Shown: positions 43,473 through 52,366, numbered from the stretch's first letter. The stretch: DNA of 64,000 nucleotides from UBA5239 sp031548025 (GCA_031548025.1 JAVBRM010000104.1:1-64000), one strand, 5' to 3'. Notes: generated by a model not told the origin, from the sequence alone. Translations and numbers: made by a program.

Positions 43473-44476
43473 CCGCTGTAAATCAAATCATTCCCCAGGG
43501 AGTGATATTCCACCCGTGATAACCGGAAAGCCTGATCCAGGCTTTCCGGATTAACGCCTCCGACAACCGGTCGGCTGCCGCATCCGCCAAGAATTTTCGG
43601 GGCGATATGAAATTCCACTTTATCCACAACTCCGGCCTGCAGCAGCGATGCGGCCAATTCACCGCCCCCCTCTACCAGAATTGCCGTAATATTGCGTCCG
43701 CCAAGCTCTTGCATGATCTGATTCCACTCATCCGGCATCGTTGCCCGGAGAACTTCCGGGGCAGGGCCGGGGGCCAATATCCGAGCCGCTTCTTCCTGAG
43801 TCATGCTTTGCGAAACCACCAGGCGCAAAGGCTGGCGCGGCCAGTCGGCCGGCTCACGCACGATCAACCCCGGGTGATCCTCTCTGGCGGTTCCGCCGCC
43901 AACCATCACCGCGTCCGCCCATTGTCGTAAACGCTGTACCCGCATCCGGGCGTCCGGACCGGTAATCCATTGCGAACAACCATTGGCGGCGGCGATTTTG
44001 CCGTCCAGCGTCATTGCCATTTTCAAGAGAACAAACGGCCTGCCGGTAACGATCCATTTGAAAAACGCTTCGTTGAGCTTTTCGCATTCTTCCGTGAGAA
44101 TTCCTTCCATGACTTCGATTCCGGCGGCGCGCAGTATTTCCGGGCCTTTGCCGCGATGACGCGGGTTGGGATCGAGAGCCCCCAGAAAAACCCGGCTGAT
44201 TCCGGCATTTTTGATCGCTTCGGTACAGGGCGGAGTCCGTCCGTAAGTGCTGCATGGTTCAAGGGTAACATAAATATCGGCGCCGGAGGCGAGGGGACCG
44301 GCGTCCTGCAATGCGTTGACTTCGGCATGCGGTTCACCGGCGCGGTGGTGATAACCGCGTCCGACGATTTCGCCGTTTTTAGCCACTATGGCCCCCACCA
44401 TAGGGTTGGGACTGGTCATACCCCAGGCTTTTTCGGCTTCTTTAAGCGCTTCGCGCATTAATTCCTGATGATTCAT
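43454..44476 (-). CDS. ribD: Bifunctional riboflavin biosynthesis deaminase/reductase RibD
   Basis: A 340-residue enzyme for the second and third steps of riboflavin synthesis. The deaminase domain (residues ~1-145) has PNPMVGAIVAKNGEIVGRGYHH, the zinc motif HAEVNAL and EPCSTYGRTPPCTEAI (CxxxxxxxxC). The reductase domain (~148-340) starts PFVLLKMAMTLDGKIAAANG and contains ARMRVQRLRQWADAVMVGGGTARED and LVEGGGELAASLL. The start shares one base with the stop of the papain-like gene (TAATG), and the end overlaps nagA by 19 bases. No other rib gene is nearby. Confidence 0.94.
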   Translation of the reverse strand: MNHQELMREALKEAEKAWGMTSPNPMVGAIVAKNGEIVGRGYHHRAGEPHAEVNALQDAGPLASGADIYVTLEPCSTYGRTPPCTEAIKNAGISRVFLGALDPNPRHRGKGPEILRAAGIEVMEGILTEECEKLNEAFFKWIVTGRPFVLLKMAMTLDGKIAAANGCSQWITGPDARMRVQRLRQWADAVMVGGGTAREDHPGLIVREPADWPRQPLRLVVSQSMTQEEAARILAPGPAPEVLRATMPDEWNQIMQELGGRNITAILVEGGGELAASLLQAGVVDKVEFHIAPKILGGCGSRPVVGGVNPESLDQAFRLSRVEYHSLGNDLIYSGYPATN

Positions 44477-45810
44477 TATTTCCCTCGCGGAGTCAGTACG
44501 CCCAGCCAGGTGCTCATGGCCCAGGCGTTATTGTAACTCATGGTTTTAAATTCATGTCCATAACCCCAACTGTCGCTGTAGGCAATTTCCTGAGTGGCGT
44601 CGTTGTAACCGATAATCAGGCGCATATGGCCGCCGACAAGTTGCGGATTGGCGGTTTTTTCCGTCACCAGGCCGAGCAGAACGCACCAGCCGACGGGGAC
44701 TCCGGCATCAATATTTTTCTTAATATTTTCGAGGAATTTCATCTGATCCCGCTTTTCGCGAGTTCGGCATTCGACGAAAATAGAACTGTCCATTCGAGCA
44801 ATGGTTTCGCTGAAATTGTAAATTTTGCGATTGCCGATTATGGTGGTAAATTCTTCCGGATCAATAACCGGTTTCTTGGCCTTTTTGGCAGATTTGTTGT
44901 AATCGCCGACCAGTTTGAGGAACTCATTGAGATCGTTGAAATCTCGATTGCTGTAAAGCTGACGCATTTTGATGCCGACCCGGTTGTCGGCTTTTTTGAT
45001 GGCGTCGATCATGTCGTCCCGTTTGGTTCCCATAAAAGTGGTATTTGCCAACTGAGCCAATTGGTGCTGGTCGAATTCCGAACCGTAATACTTCAAAATA
45101 CGTTCAAGTACCGCTACCACGCAGTAACCTTTCTGCCCTTGGTTGACCATCGGAATTTCCAGATACTTGAAACCGTCCTTGGTCTTGACATTTTCCTGCA
45201 ATTCATTGCGGATACCGCTGGTGACTTTGGACGCCTGGCGGAGCGGTTCGATCTCATCCTTTGAAATTACCAGGGTCAGATATTCACACTGGGCGGAGCT
45301 GCGGGAGCCGGAAACGCTCCATTTTAATTGATAATTGCCATCCGGAGTTTTCCATAACAATGCATGGGCGCGGCTTTTGCCCATGGTAAACTGGTCCTTT
45401 TCCGGTTCGCATTGAGGATAAAATTCTTTCATGATTTTTTCGACTTTATCGACTGAATAATCGACATTGCCCTGATCCCACTGACCGCCGTCGCCGCGGT
45501 TGAAAATCGAAATAACCAGGCGGTTTAGTTTGTCGTCATCGAATTCGGCCAAGGCTTCATAAATCGCCATGCCGTCCAACCGCAGCAAACCGGTGGCGGA
45601 GGCCGTGCTTAAGGCATAGCGCAGCTCTTTACGGGATTTGTCATTGTACCGGAATCTGACGTCCTTGCCGATTGTTCGGGCAAAAGTCACCGGCGACGCA
45701 CTCCACATCTTGTCACGTTGTGAACTCAAAAAGTCTTTGAACTCATAATCCGCCAGCGCGGAGCTTGCCGTGTAAATCATTAAAATTGAGCAGAACAGTA
45801 AACGCATCAT
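44476..45810 (-). CDS. Secreted papain-like (C39-type) peptidase domain protein
   Basis: A 444-residue exported protein (signal peptide to about SSALA). The first ~200 residues are a beta-rich domain without known motifs. The second half is a C39-like fold: MVNQGQKGYCVVAVLERILKYYG (about residues 224-246), where Q and C fit the oxyanion glutamine and nucleophile, GGHMRLIIGYN (about 399-409) with the histidine and AYSDSWGYGHEFKTM with the aspartate. This order is that of the C39/C70 group of cysteine peptidases. No Gly-Gly-processing transporter is close, so it is not a bacteriocin exporter. Substrate unknown. Confidence 0.75.
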   Translation of the reverse strand: MMRLLFCSILMIYTASSALADYEFKDFLSSQRDKMWSASPVTFARTIGKDVRFRYNDKSRKELRYALSTASATGLLRLDGMAIYEALAEFDDDKLNRLVISIFNRGDGGQWDQGNVDYSVDKVEKIMKEFYPQCEPEKDQFTMGKSRAHALLWKTPDGNYQLKWSVSGSRSSAQCEYLTLVISKDEIEPLRQASKVTSGIRNELQENVKTKDGFKYLEIPMVNQGQKGYCVVAVLERILKYYGSEFDQHQLAQLANTTFMGTKRDDMIDAIKKADNRVGIKMRQLYSNRDFNDLNEFLKLVGDYNKSAKKAKKPVIDPEEFTTIIGNRKIYNFSETIARMDSSIFVECRTREKRDQMKFLENIKKNIDAGVPVGWCVLLGLVTEKTANPQLVGGHMRLIIGYNDATQEIAYSDSWGYGHEFKTMSYNNAWAMSTWLGVLTPRGK

Positions 45811-45831
45811 GATTGAGCCCCTATAAATAAA

Positions 45832-45865
45832 AAAGCGCTCTGCGGTATTTCCGGCAGAGCGCTTT
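45832..45865 (-). terminator. Rho-independent terminator after the RAM-domain gene
   Basis: A perfect 12-base stem, AAAGCGCTCTGC (45832-45843) with GCAGAGCGCTTT (45854-45865), closes a ten-base loop. On the minus strand a T-rich run follows, so it ends the 45890-46174 transcript just before the papain-like gene. Confidence 0.9.
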
Positions 45866-45889
45866 ACGAGAATACGATGACCTTTTAGG

Positions 45890-46174
45890 TTACTCCGCCT
45901 TGAAGGCTGGGGACAGATCGAACTTGGAGTCGACGTCCAGAGAGATCAAAGTACGGGTATGCGTGATACCGGAAATATCGCGCATCATCTTGTTGGCAAC
46001 GACGTCGGCCAGTTCGCGGTTGTCGCGAGCCCGGACCATTGCTACCAGGTCATATTCCCCGGCTACTGTGTAAACTTCACTTACGCCATTAAGTTGCATG
46101 ATTCGGCTGATGACCTCTTTCAGCATTGGACGTTCGACGTTTACCAGGACAATTCCAGTTACACCACTGATCAT
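45890..46174 (-). CDS. Stand-alone Lrp/AsnC ligand-binding (RAM) domain protein
   Basis: A 94-residue protein consisting only of the RAM (ACT-like) effector domain of Lrp/AsnC regulators: TGIVLVNVERPMLKEV, MQLNGVSEVYTVAGEYDLVAMVRARD and GITHTRTLISLDV. The helix-turn-helix part is absent, and no in-frame coding sequence continues upstream. Stand-alone RAM proteins of this size are known in bacteria and archaea and oligomerise while binding amino acids. AAAGGG precedes the start. It is a single-gene transcript with its own terminator. Confidence 0.9.
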   Translation of the reverse strand: MISGVTGIVLVNVERPMLKEVISRIMQLNGVSEVYTVAGEYDLVAMVRARDNRELADVVANKMMRDISGITHTRTLISLDVDSKFDLSPAFKAE

Positions 46175-46470
46175 GTTTGTTAGCCCTTTCTTGTTAAATT
46201 TCTATCTGCAAGTTCCCTCTTGGAACTAGGGTTAATGTAATATGCGCCGTTAACTTTGCAAATCAAAATCAGCTAGAAAAAATGAAAATTCATCAAAAAA
46301 CAATACAACTCAATGATTATAAACAGATAAAAAATATTGAGCTTTCGGCTTCCCTGCCGAATAATTGATGATTTTGGCGAAAATTTCGCATCTGCTATTC
46401 TTTTTTTTATTGAAAAATGGCAATTATGCAACTATAATATATGTTGAAGAGAAGAAAATGTAAAATTATG

Positions 46471-46555
46471 CTGCGGTATGAGGCCGCTTGTTTATTTTCG
46501 TGTCAAGTCAGGTTTGAACTTGACTGGACACGAGAGTCTGCAAAACAGAACCTCT
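46471..46555 (+). ncRNA. Putative structured leader of the methyltransferase gene
   Basis: Three hairpins can be drawn in a row: GCGG/CCGC (46473-46487), a strong 12-base stem CGTGTCAAGTCA (46499-46510) with TGACTGGACACG (46521-46532) and one mismatch, and AGAG-CTG paired with CAG-CTCT (46533-46555). The last one ends right before ATG 46556. No known riboswitch class is recognised; the loop resembles a T-loop but the fold is not a tRNA. Confidence 0.4.
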
Positions 46556-47311
46556 ATGGAATTGATAACAGTCAAAAAATCATGGTTCGAGGCGGAAAAG
46601 CAAGAATTCCGCGGATGGGATTTTTCGCATCTGGAGGGCCGCTGGGAAGAAAGTCCCTTGCCATGGAATTATCTGGAAATCATTAACCAACATCGCCAAC
46701 CGGAACATAGTTTGTTGGATATGGGCACCGGTGGAGGGGAGTTCCTGCTTTCGATCGGTCATCCTCATCATCTCACCAGCGTGACAGAAGGTTATCCGCC
46801 CAACTATGATCTGTGCCGGCGTCATTTGTATCCGCTGGGAATTGAGGTTCGCCAAATCAGTGACGACTCTAATATTCCTTATGCCAACCGGGCTTTTGAC
46901 CTGGTAATCAACCGCCATGAATCTTTTGACGCCGGGGAAGTCTGGCGGGTGTTGAAGCCCGGCGGAATATTCATCACTCAACAGGTTGGAGGTATGAATA
47001 ACCGCAATTTGGCGAAAATTCTGATTCTGGATTTCGAGCCGCTTTTTCCCCATCATCACCTGGCCGAAAATGTCACTTTATTGAGTAGATTTGAGGTTCT
47101 TCGTGCGGAAGAGTTCTTTGGCGAACACAAGTTTTTCGATCTGGAAGCACTGATTCATTTTGCCAGAATCAGCGAATGGGAATTTCCCGAATTTTCCGTA
47201 AATACGTGCTGTTCCGGATTATGTCAACTTGATAAAATCCTGACGAAAAATGGCTTTGTATCCGGCATTCTGAACCGCTTTATCATTGTTGCGCGGAAAC
47301 CTTCGTTTTGA
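46556..47311 (+). CDS. SAM-dependent methyltransferase (class I)
   Basis: A 251-residue methyltransferase. An N-terminal helix (MELITVKKSWFEAEKQEF) leads to LLDMGTGGGEFLLSIG (motif I, residues ~47-62), SVTEGYPPN (motif II), DLVINRHESFDAGEVWRVLKPGGIFITQQVG (motifs IV-VI, ~114-145). The sequence GGMNNRNLAK and a Cys pair near CCSGLCQ are unusual. It resembles rRNA/tRNA or small-molecule MTases annotated as methyltransferase type 11; target unknown. A longer frame begins at 46478, but it would cross a stable hairpin and no ribosome site supports either start. It converges with the PstS-like gene and overlaps it by 29 bases. Confidence 0.82.
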   Translation: MELITVKKSWFEAEKQEFRGWDFSHLEGRWEESPLPWNYLEIINQHRQPEHSLLDMGTGGGEFLLSIGHPHHLTSVTEGYPPNYDLCRRHLYPLGIEVRQISDDSNIPYANRAFDLVINRHESFDAGEVWRVLKPGGIFITQQVGGMNNRNLAKILILDFEPLFPHHHLAENVTLLSRFEVLRAEEFFGEHKFFDLEALIHFARISEWEFPEFSVNTCCSGLCQLDKILTKNGFVSGILNRFIIVARKPSF

Positions 47312-48083
47312 GGCTCGTTAAACCGAAACTGCCGAGATTGGCTTCGTTGCGAAGAATTTTCAGGATTCGGTCGGCATTGGCCCCGGTATAGCAGAGATAA
47401 TAGGTGAGGGCGAGCGGATATTGCCCGGACCGGATGTTGGCAAGAGTCGGTTCGATGCCGTCCACTTTCAGAAATTTTATCGGCAAATCCGGGCGCAGGC
47501 TCCAAACCCCACAACTCATGGCATGGCGGTTACCGCGGGCGATGATCAGGGGTTCATCCGCTGAATTGGATAAAACCACATCCTTTGCCACCGGCTGATT
47601 ATCCAGGAGCAGACGGTGAAAACTCTGGCATCCGAACAGGCGGGTTCCGGGGGCGTTTTTGTGAATCATATAGCCGCTGCCGTTGTAATCCTGCCAGGAA
47701 ATAACTTTGCCGCCGAAAATATTCCGCAAATCCTTGAGCTTGATATCCTCGATTTCATTGGAGGGATGGACCGCAATCGCGAGAGCTTCGATGGCATAAG
47801 GCTCCGCGTTCAGTTTTTTGACTTTCTTTTTCAGTTCCGGCAGCATATCGGAACCGCAGACCACAAAGTCCATTTCGCCGGAATTCAATTCGGCGGCGGC
47901 TTTGTCGAGATCAACGGTACGGATGATATAACTTGGCGCTTCACCGTCGGATGCGGAATCAGCCAACACCGTTTTCACCAGATATGGCTCCGGATTCAGC
48001 AGCAGATTGATTCGTACTTGCTCGCGGGCGGTTAGACATGTCGAAATATTCAGTAACAATACTAAGAAAATGATGTATTTCAT
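47283..48083 (-). CDS. Periplasmic PstS-like substrate-binding protein
   Basis: A 266-residue exported protein (signal peptide to about CLTA). The body follows the PBP-like phosphate-binding pattern: AAAELNSGEMDFVVCGSD, IEALAIAVHPSNEIEDIKLKDLRNIFGGKVISW (the L-x-x-I-F-x-G-x-I-x-x-W signature of PstS), REGTRLFG-like GTRLFGCQSFHRLLLD and a later YPLALTYYLCYTG. The lack of an adjacent pstCAB suggests an orphan sensor or scavenging protein rather than a complete transporter. Ligand not determined. Confidence 0.78.
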   Translation of the reverse strand: MKYIIFLVLLLNISTCLTAREQVRINLLLNPEPYLVKTVLADSASDGEAPSYIIRTVDLDKAAAELNSGEMDFVVCGSDMLPELKKKVKKLNAEPYAIEALAIAVHPSNEIEDIKLKDLRNIFGGKVISWQDYNGSGYMIHKNAPGTRLFGCQSFHRLLLDNQPVAKDVVLSNSADEPLIIARGNRHAMSCGVWSLRPDLPIKFLKVDGIEPTLANIRSGQYPLALTYYLCYTGANADRILKILRNEANLGSFGLTSLKTKVSAQQ

Positions 48084-48122
48084 AAAAAACCTTCAGTCAA
48101 ATGGTGAAATATAAAAATATCA

Positions 48123-48131
48123 TGCTATATT
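48123..48131 (+). promoter_or_regulatory. Extended -10 promoter of the transhydrogenase operon
   Basis: TGC followed by TATATT (48126-48131) forms an extended -10 element 44 bases before the start codon, in an AT-rich stretch. It matches the proA promoter element (36680-36688). Confidence 0.45.
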
Positions 48132-48174
48132 ATTTTTTTCAAATTTTAAACTGAGAAAAGCTCGGAGGATATAC

Positions 48175-48624
48175 ATGGGCAGCTACGATTACCTGAATAA
48201 GATCGGCAAAGAGCCCGGCAATCTGATCAAAGGGCTGCAGGCGGTTCAGGCACACGAAGGATACGTGTCCAACGAAAGTATCGCCGCAGTCGCGGATTAT
48301 TTCGGTATTGCCGAGGTCGAGGTTGAAGGAGTTTTAACCTTTTACGCACAGTTCAAGCGCGTCAAGCCGGGACGTTTCAAAATCAGCATTTGCGACGGCA
48401 CCGCCTGTCATATCAAGGGCAGCAGCCAGATTATCGATTGGATCAGTACCGCCCTGGGGATTCACCCCGGCCAAACCGATGAATCCGGCAACTTTTCTCT
48501 GGAAACCGTAGCCTGCCTGGGCTGCTGCAGTCTGGCGCCGGTTATGAGCATCAATGGCAAAATTTACGGCAAACTCGACCGTAAGTCGACTCTCAAAATC
48601 TTAAAGGAGTATCAACAGCAATGA
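48175..48624 (+). CDS. NuoE-like [2Fe-2S] subunit (StnA/HydC type)
   Basis: A 149-residue thioredoxin-fold [2Fe-2S] protein. GGAGG precedes the ATG. The N-terminal helices (LIKGLQAVQAHEGYVSNESIAAVADYFGI) and ligand cysteines in ICDGTACHIKGS (C-x4-C) and CLGCCSLAPVM (C-x3-C) match the NuoE/24-kDa family. In bifurcating complexes this subunit passes electrons to or from the NuoF-like flavoprotein. It overlaps the next gene by ATGA; all three genes form one unit. Confidence 0.92.
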   Translation: MGSYDYLNKIGKEPGNLIKGLQAVQAHEGYVSNESIAAVADYFGIAEVEVEGVLTFYAQFKRVKPGRFKISICDGTACHIKGSSQIIDWISTALGIHPGQTDESGNFSLETVACLGCCSLAPVMSINGKIYGKLDRKSTLKILKEYQQQ

Positions 48625-50348
48625 CCATCAGCGATAAAATAAAGAAAATCAGAGTCGGCACCGCATCATGCGGATTGGCGGCGGGCGGTGGTGCCGTTCT
48701 GGCCGCGCTGCGCGAAAAAGCCCCAACTGCCGATATTGATGAAGTCGGCTGTTTCGGCCATTGCTATGCCGAACCCACTGTGGAAGTGATAACCGATGAT
48801 GGTTCGATTTTCTACGCCGGAGTCAATGCTTCGGACAAAGCCATCGACAGCATTCTCGGTTTGGGCGATGATTTTCGTTTTCACATTCCGGAAATTCGCG
48901 GAGCCAAGGAACTGCTCAAGGTTTTGAAGCTTGCCGGAAGGATCAACCCGATATCTCTGGAAGAATACAAGGCCCGTGGCGGTTACGGCGCTCTGAAAAG
49001 AGCCCTGGACAATACCCCCGAATGGGTGATTGACGAAATGAAAAAATCCGGCCTTCGCGGTCGTGGCGGTGGCGGTTTCCCCACCGGCATGAAGTGGTCA
49101 TTCCTGGCCGCCAAGCAGGCTGAACAGAAAATCATGATCTGCAACGCCGACGAAGGCGACCCCGGTGCATTTATGGACCGCTCGCTGATGGAAAGCGTGC
49201 CGCATCAGGTTCTGGAAGGAATGCTGATCGGAGCGTATGCCACCGGAGCCACCCGGCTTTTCATCTATTGCCGCGCGGAATATCCGCTGGCCATCAAGCA
49301 TCTGAAAATCGCCATTGAGCAAATTTACGCCAATGGTTTGAATAAATTCAGCGGACGCGAACTTGAAATTACCATCAAGGAAGGTGCCGGCGCATTCGTT
49401 TGCGGTGAAGAAACTTCCATGATCGCGTCTCTCGAAGGCAAGCGCGGCACACCGCGTTTCCGCCCTCCGTTCCCGACCGACAGCGGCTGGAACGGCTGGC
49501 CGACCTCTATCAATAACGTGGAAACTTTCGGCAACATCCCGTTGATTATCGCCGAAGGCGGCGAGGTTTATGCATCGGTAGGGACCGAAGGCAGCAAAGG
49601 TACCAAACTTTTCGCCCTGGCCGGCGACTTGAAATATCCCGGACTGGTGGAAGTTCCGATGGGTATCACCCTCGGCGAAATTGTTTTCGGTATCGGCGGC
49701 GCTGACCCGGACAAGGTCAAAGCGGTTCAGACCGGCGGTCCTTCCGGCGGCTGTATTCCCAAGGAACTGTTCAATACCCCGGTGGATTACGATTCATTGA
49801 AATCCCTGGGCGCGATCATGGGCTCAGGCGGCATGATCGTCATTTCCAATGAGCGCTGCATGGTGGAAACCGCCCGTTTCTTCCTGGACTTCACTCATCG
49901 TGAATCTTGCGGCAAGTGTACTTTCTGCCGTGTCGGCACTACCCGTATGTACGAAACCCTCGAACGCATCGTCGGAGGGCAGGGGGTACCGGAAGATCTC
50001 GACTTCCTCGACAGTCTGGGCCGCAAAGTAATCAAGGGATCGCTCTGCGGGCTCGGTCAGACCGCCCCGAATCCGGTGCTCGCGACCCTGCGGTATTTCC
50101 GCAACGAATACGAAGACCATGTCATCAGAAAACAGTGCGGAGCGCTTCAGTGCAACAACCTGGTCGATGTGGTCCTTCACAAAGAAAACTGTATCAAATG
50201 CCGGCTCTGCATCAAGAATTGTCCGGTCAACGCCATCAGCGATGATTTCGTTGTGGACAACAGCAAATGCACCCGCTGCAATACCTGTATCGAAATATGC
50301 CCCAAAAAGACTATCAGCCGGGAGCGGAAAGGAGAAGCCCATCAATGA
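48621..50348 (+). CDS. NuoF-like NADH-binding flavoprotein (StnB/HydB type)
   Basis: A 575-residue flavo-iron-sulfur protein. Residues 1-90 form a thioredoxin-like [2Fe-2S] domain (GTASCGLAAGG, VGCFGHCYAEP). Then NADH and FMN sites: LRGRGGGGFPTGMKW near 144-158, CNADEGDPGAFMDRSLMES near 174-192, GAGAFVCGEETSMIASLEGKRG. A [4Fe-4S] cluster is bound by ESCGKCTFCRVGT and a distal cysteine. The C-terminus adds two ferredoxin clusters, CIKCRLCIKNCP and CTRCNTCIEICP. This architecture is that of HydB and StnB, in which FMN can bifurcate electrons between NAD and ferredoxin. Confidence 0.93.
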   Translation: MTISDKIKKIRVGTASCGLAAGGGAVLAALREKAPTADIDEVGCFGHCYAEPTVEVITDDGSIFYAGVNASDKAIDSILGLGDDFRFHIPEIRGAKELLKVLKLAGRINPISLEEYKARGGYGALKRALDNTPEWVIDEMKKSGLRGRGGGGFPTGMKWSFLAAKQAEQKIMICNADEGDPGAFMDRSLMESVPHQVLEGMLIGAYATGATRLFIYCRAEYPLAIKHLKIAIEQIYANGLNKFSGRELEITIKEGAGAFVCGEETSMIASLEGKRGTPRFRPPFPTDSGWNGWPTSINNVETFGNIPLIIAEGGEVYASVGTEGSKGTKLFALAGDLKYPGLVEVPMGITLGEIVFGIGGADPDKVKAVQTGGPSGGCIPKELFNTPVDYDSLKSLGAIMGSGGMIVISNERCMVETARFFLDFTHRESCGKCTFCRVGTTRMYETLERIVGGQGVPEDLDFLDSLGRKVIKGSLCGLGQTAPNPVLATLRYFRNEYEDHVIRKQCGALQCNNLVDVVLHKENCIKCRLCIKNCPVNAISDDFVVDNSKCTRCNTCIEICPKKTISRERKGEAHQ

Positions 50349-52366
50349 TTAACTTTAAGATAGACGGTAAAGAAGTTCAGGCGGAACCCGGCCAGACGAT
50401 TCTGGCGGTGGCGGAAGCCAACGGGATTGCGATCCCGACTCTTTGTTTCAGCAATAAAATCAGCCGGACCACATCATGCTTTGTCTGCGTGATCAAAGAC
50501 CGCAAAACCGGTCGCTTCCTGCCTTCATGCTCGGCCTGTCCGGTGGAGGGCGGCGAATACGATTCATCCACCGATGAAGTTACCGATATGCGCCGGACTG
50601 CGCTCGAACTGTTGTTGTCCGAACATTCCGGCGACTGCGAAGCTCCTTGCACGATTGCCTGTCCTGCCCATGCCATGGTCGAAGAATACGTCCGGGAAGG
50701 GCGCAAAGGCGACTTTCTGGAAGCGCTGAAAATCATCAAAAAGCGGATTCCGCTGCCGATGAGCATCGGCCGTGTTTGTCCGCGCTTCTGTGAGAAGGAC
50801 TGCCGCAAAAACGTTTCTGCTAAACCGGTCGCCATCAATGATTTCAAGCGTCTGGCCGCCGATATGTATTATGACAGTTATCAGGAAGAGCTGCCGCCGC
50901 TCAGCGGTAAAAAAGTTGCGATTATCGGGGCAGGGCCCGCCGGCCTGGCTTCCGCATATTTTCTGCGCCTGGGCGGAGTTCAGACGAAGATTTTCGACAA
51001 ACAGGCCAAGCCCGGCGGCATGTTGCGCTACGGCATTCCCGAATACCGTTTGCCGAAAGCTATTCTGGACAAGGAAATTGCCCACTTTACCGGTATGGGT
51101 ATTGAAATCGAGTGCGGCAAAGAGCTTGGCAAGGACCTGAAACTGGCCGACCTGGCCCGTGAATACGACGCCGTGGTCGCCACCATCGGCTGCTGGAAGC
51201 CCAGCTCGATGCAGACCGAAGGCGAAGAACTGACGGAGCAGGGGATCAAGTGGCTGGAAATCAACAACTGCGGCGGTTCCAATCCTGGTAGAACCATTGT
51301 TGTCGGCGGCGGCAACACCGCCATGGACTGTGTCCGTACCTCTGTCCGTCTCGGTGCCCCCGAAGTTACCTGTTGCTATCGCCGTACCGAAAAAGAAATG
51401 CCGGCGGAAGCCATTGAAATTCACGAAGCCAAGGAAGAAGGCGTCAAATTCCAATTTCTGACCGCTCCTCTGAAAATCCGCCGCGAAGGTGATCATCTGG
51501 TAATGACTTGCCAGAAAATGGAACTGGGTGAGCCCGACGCCTCCGGCCGCCGCCGTCCCGTTCCGGTAGTCGGCAGCGAATTTGATATCGAAGCCGACAC
51601 CATCATCGCGGCAATTGGTCAGGCCACTGACGCCACCGCCGAATTCAGCGTTACCAAACGCGGCGACATTCAGGTGGATGGCGGCAGTAATCTGATGATC
51701 GGCAATATTTTTGCTGCAGGCGATTGCGTCAGCGGCGCCGCCACCGTGGTCGAAGCCGTAGCCGGCGGACGCAAAGCCGCCCTGAGCATTCTGCGCATGT
51801 TGGGACTTACCGACGAAATGCCGGAAAGAACCATCAACGTTTCGCGCGGCCATTGGCAGAAAAATCACCTGACCAACGATAACCTGGTATTTCTCCGTCC
51901 CGATATCTCCAACGAACCGCGGATTGAGTTGGACCTGATCGACATCAGCCGCCGTACCGGCAGTTTCGATGAAGTTTCCAAGACGCTTCGCTCCAATGAT
52001 ATGATGGCGGAAGGCAAACGCTGTATCGAATGCAGTTGCACCGCCAAAAAAGATTGCAGTCTGAAAAAACATTCCGAAACTTACAGTGCCAAAGTCGACG
52101 CCATCAAAGGCTGTAAACCCGAGAATGGCTACGACAATCGTCATCCGGCGATCATCATGGACCGTATGAAGTGCATCAAGTGCGGCATCTGCGTGAAAGT
52201 GTGCAAAGAAGTCGTTAACCAGAACCTCCTGAGTTTGAAAAATCGCGGATTCTCCACCCGGGTCGGTACTGCTTACGATCTGCAATTGCCGGTAAGTTGC
52301 ACCGAATGCGGCCAGTGTATCGCCGAGTGCCCGGTCGGTGCTCTGGATTGGAAAATCAAAGAGTAA
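50345..52366 (+). CDS. Fused ferredoxin/GltD-type FAD oxidoreductase (StnC type)
   Basis: A 673-residue fusion. Residues 1-80 are a [2Fe-2S] ferredoxin (LCFSNKISRTTSCFVC with SCSACP), as at the NuoG N-terminus. Residues ~90-165 are the GltD N-terminal Fe-S region (CEAPCTIACPAHAMV, RVCPRFCEKDCRK). Then come the FAD fold (IIGAGPAGLASAYFL, GGMLRYGIPEYRLPK) and the NAD(P) fold (VVGGGNTAMDCVRTSVRLGA, then CCYRRTEKEMPA), ending AAGDCVSGAATVVEAVAGG. The last ~110 residues add more clusters (ECSCTAKKDCSL, CIKCGICVKVCKEVV, CTECGQCIAECPVGAL). With the NuoE and NuoF partners this is the StnABC layout (Sporomusa-type transhydrogenase) linking NADPH, NADH and ferredoxin. ATGA overlap with the previous gene. 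Confidence 0.88.
   Translation: MINFKIDGKEVQAEPGQTILAVAEANGIAIPTLCFSNKISRTTSCFVCVIKDRKTGRFLPSCSACPVEGGEYDSSTDEVTDMRRTALELLLSEHSGDCEAPCTIACPAHAMVEEYVREGRKGDFLEALKIIKKRIPLPMSIGRVCPRFCEKDCRKNVSAKPVAINDFKRLAADMYYDSYQEELPPLSGKKVAIIGAGPAGLASAYFLRLGGVQTKIFDKQAKPGGMLRYGIPEYRLPKAILDKEIAHFTGMGIEIECGKELGKDLKLADLAREYDAVVATIGCWKPSSMQTEGEELTEQGIKWLEINNCGGSNPGRTIVVGGGNTAMDCVRTSVRLGAPEVTCCYRRTEKEMPAEAIEIHEAKEEGVKFQFLTAPLKIRREGDHLVMTCQKMELGEPDASGRRRPVPVVGSEFDIEADTIIAAIGQATDATAEFSVTKRGDIQVDGGSNLMIGNIFAAGDCVSGAATVVEAVAGGRKAALSILRMLGLTDEMPERTINVSRGHWQKNHLTNDNLVFLRPDISNEPRIELDLIDISRRTGSFDEVSKTLRSNDMMAEGKRCIECSCTAKKDCSLKKHSETYSAKVDAIKGCKPENGYDNRHPAIIMDRMKCIKCGICVKVCKEVVNQNLLSLKNRGFSTRVGTAYDLQLPVSCTECGQCIAECPVGALDWKIKE

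Noticed and set aside
46499..46532. A tRNA or tRNA-like gene
   Set aside because: The hairpin loop resembles a T-loop but has ten bases, and no acceptor or anticodon arm can be drawn.
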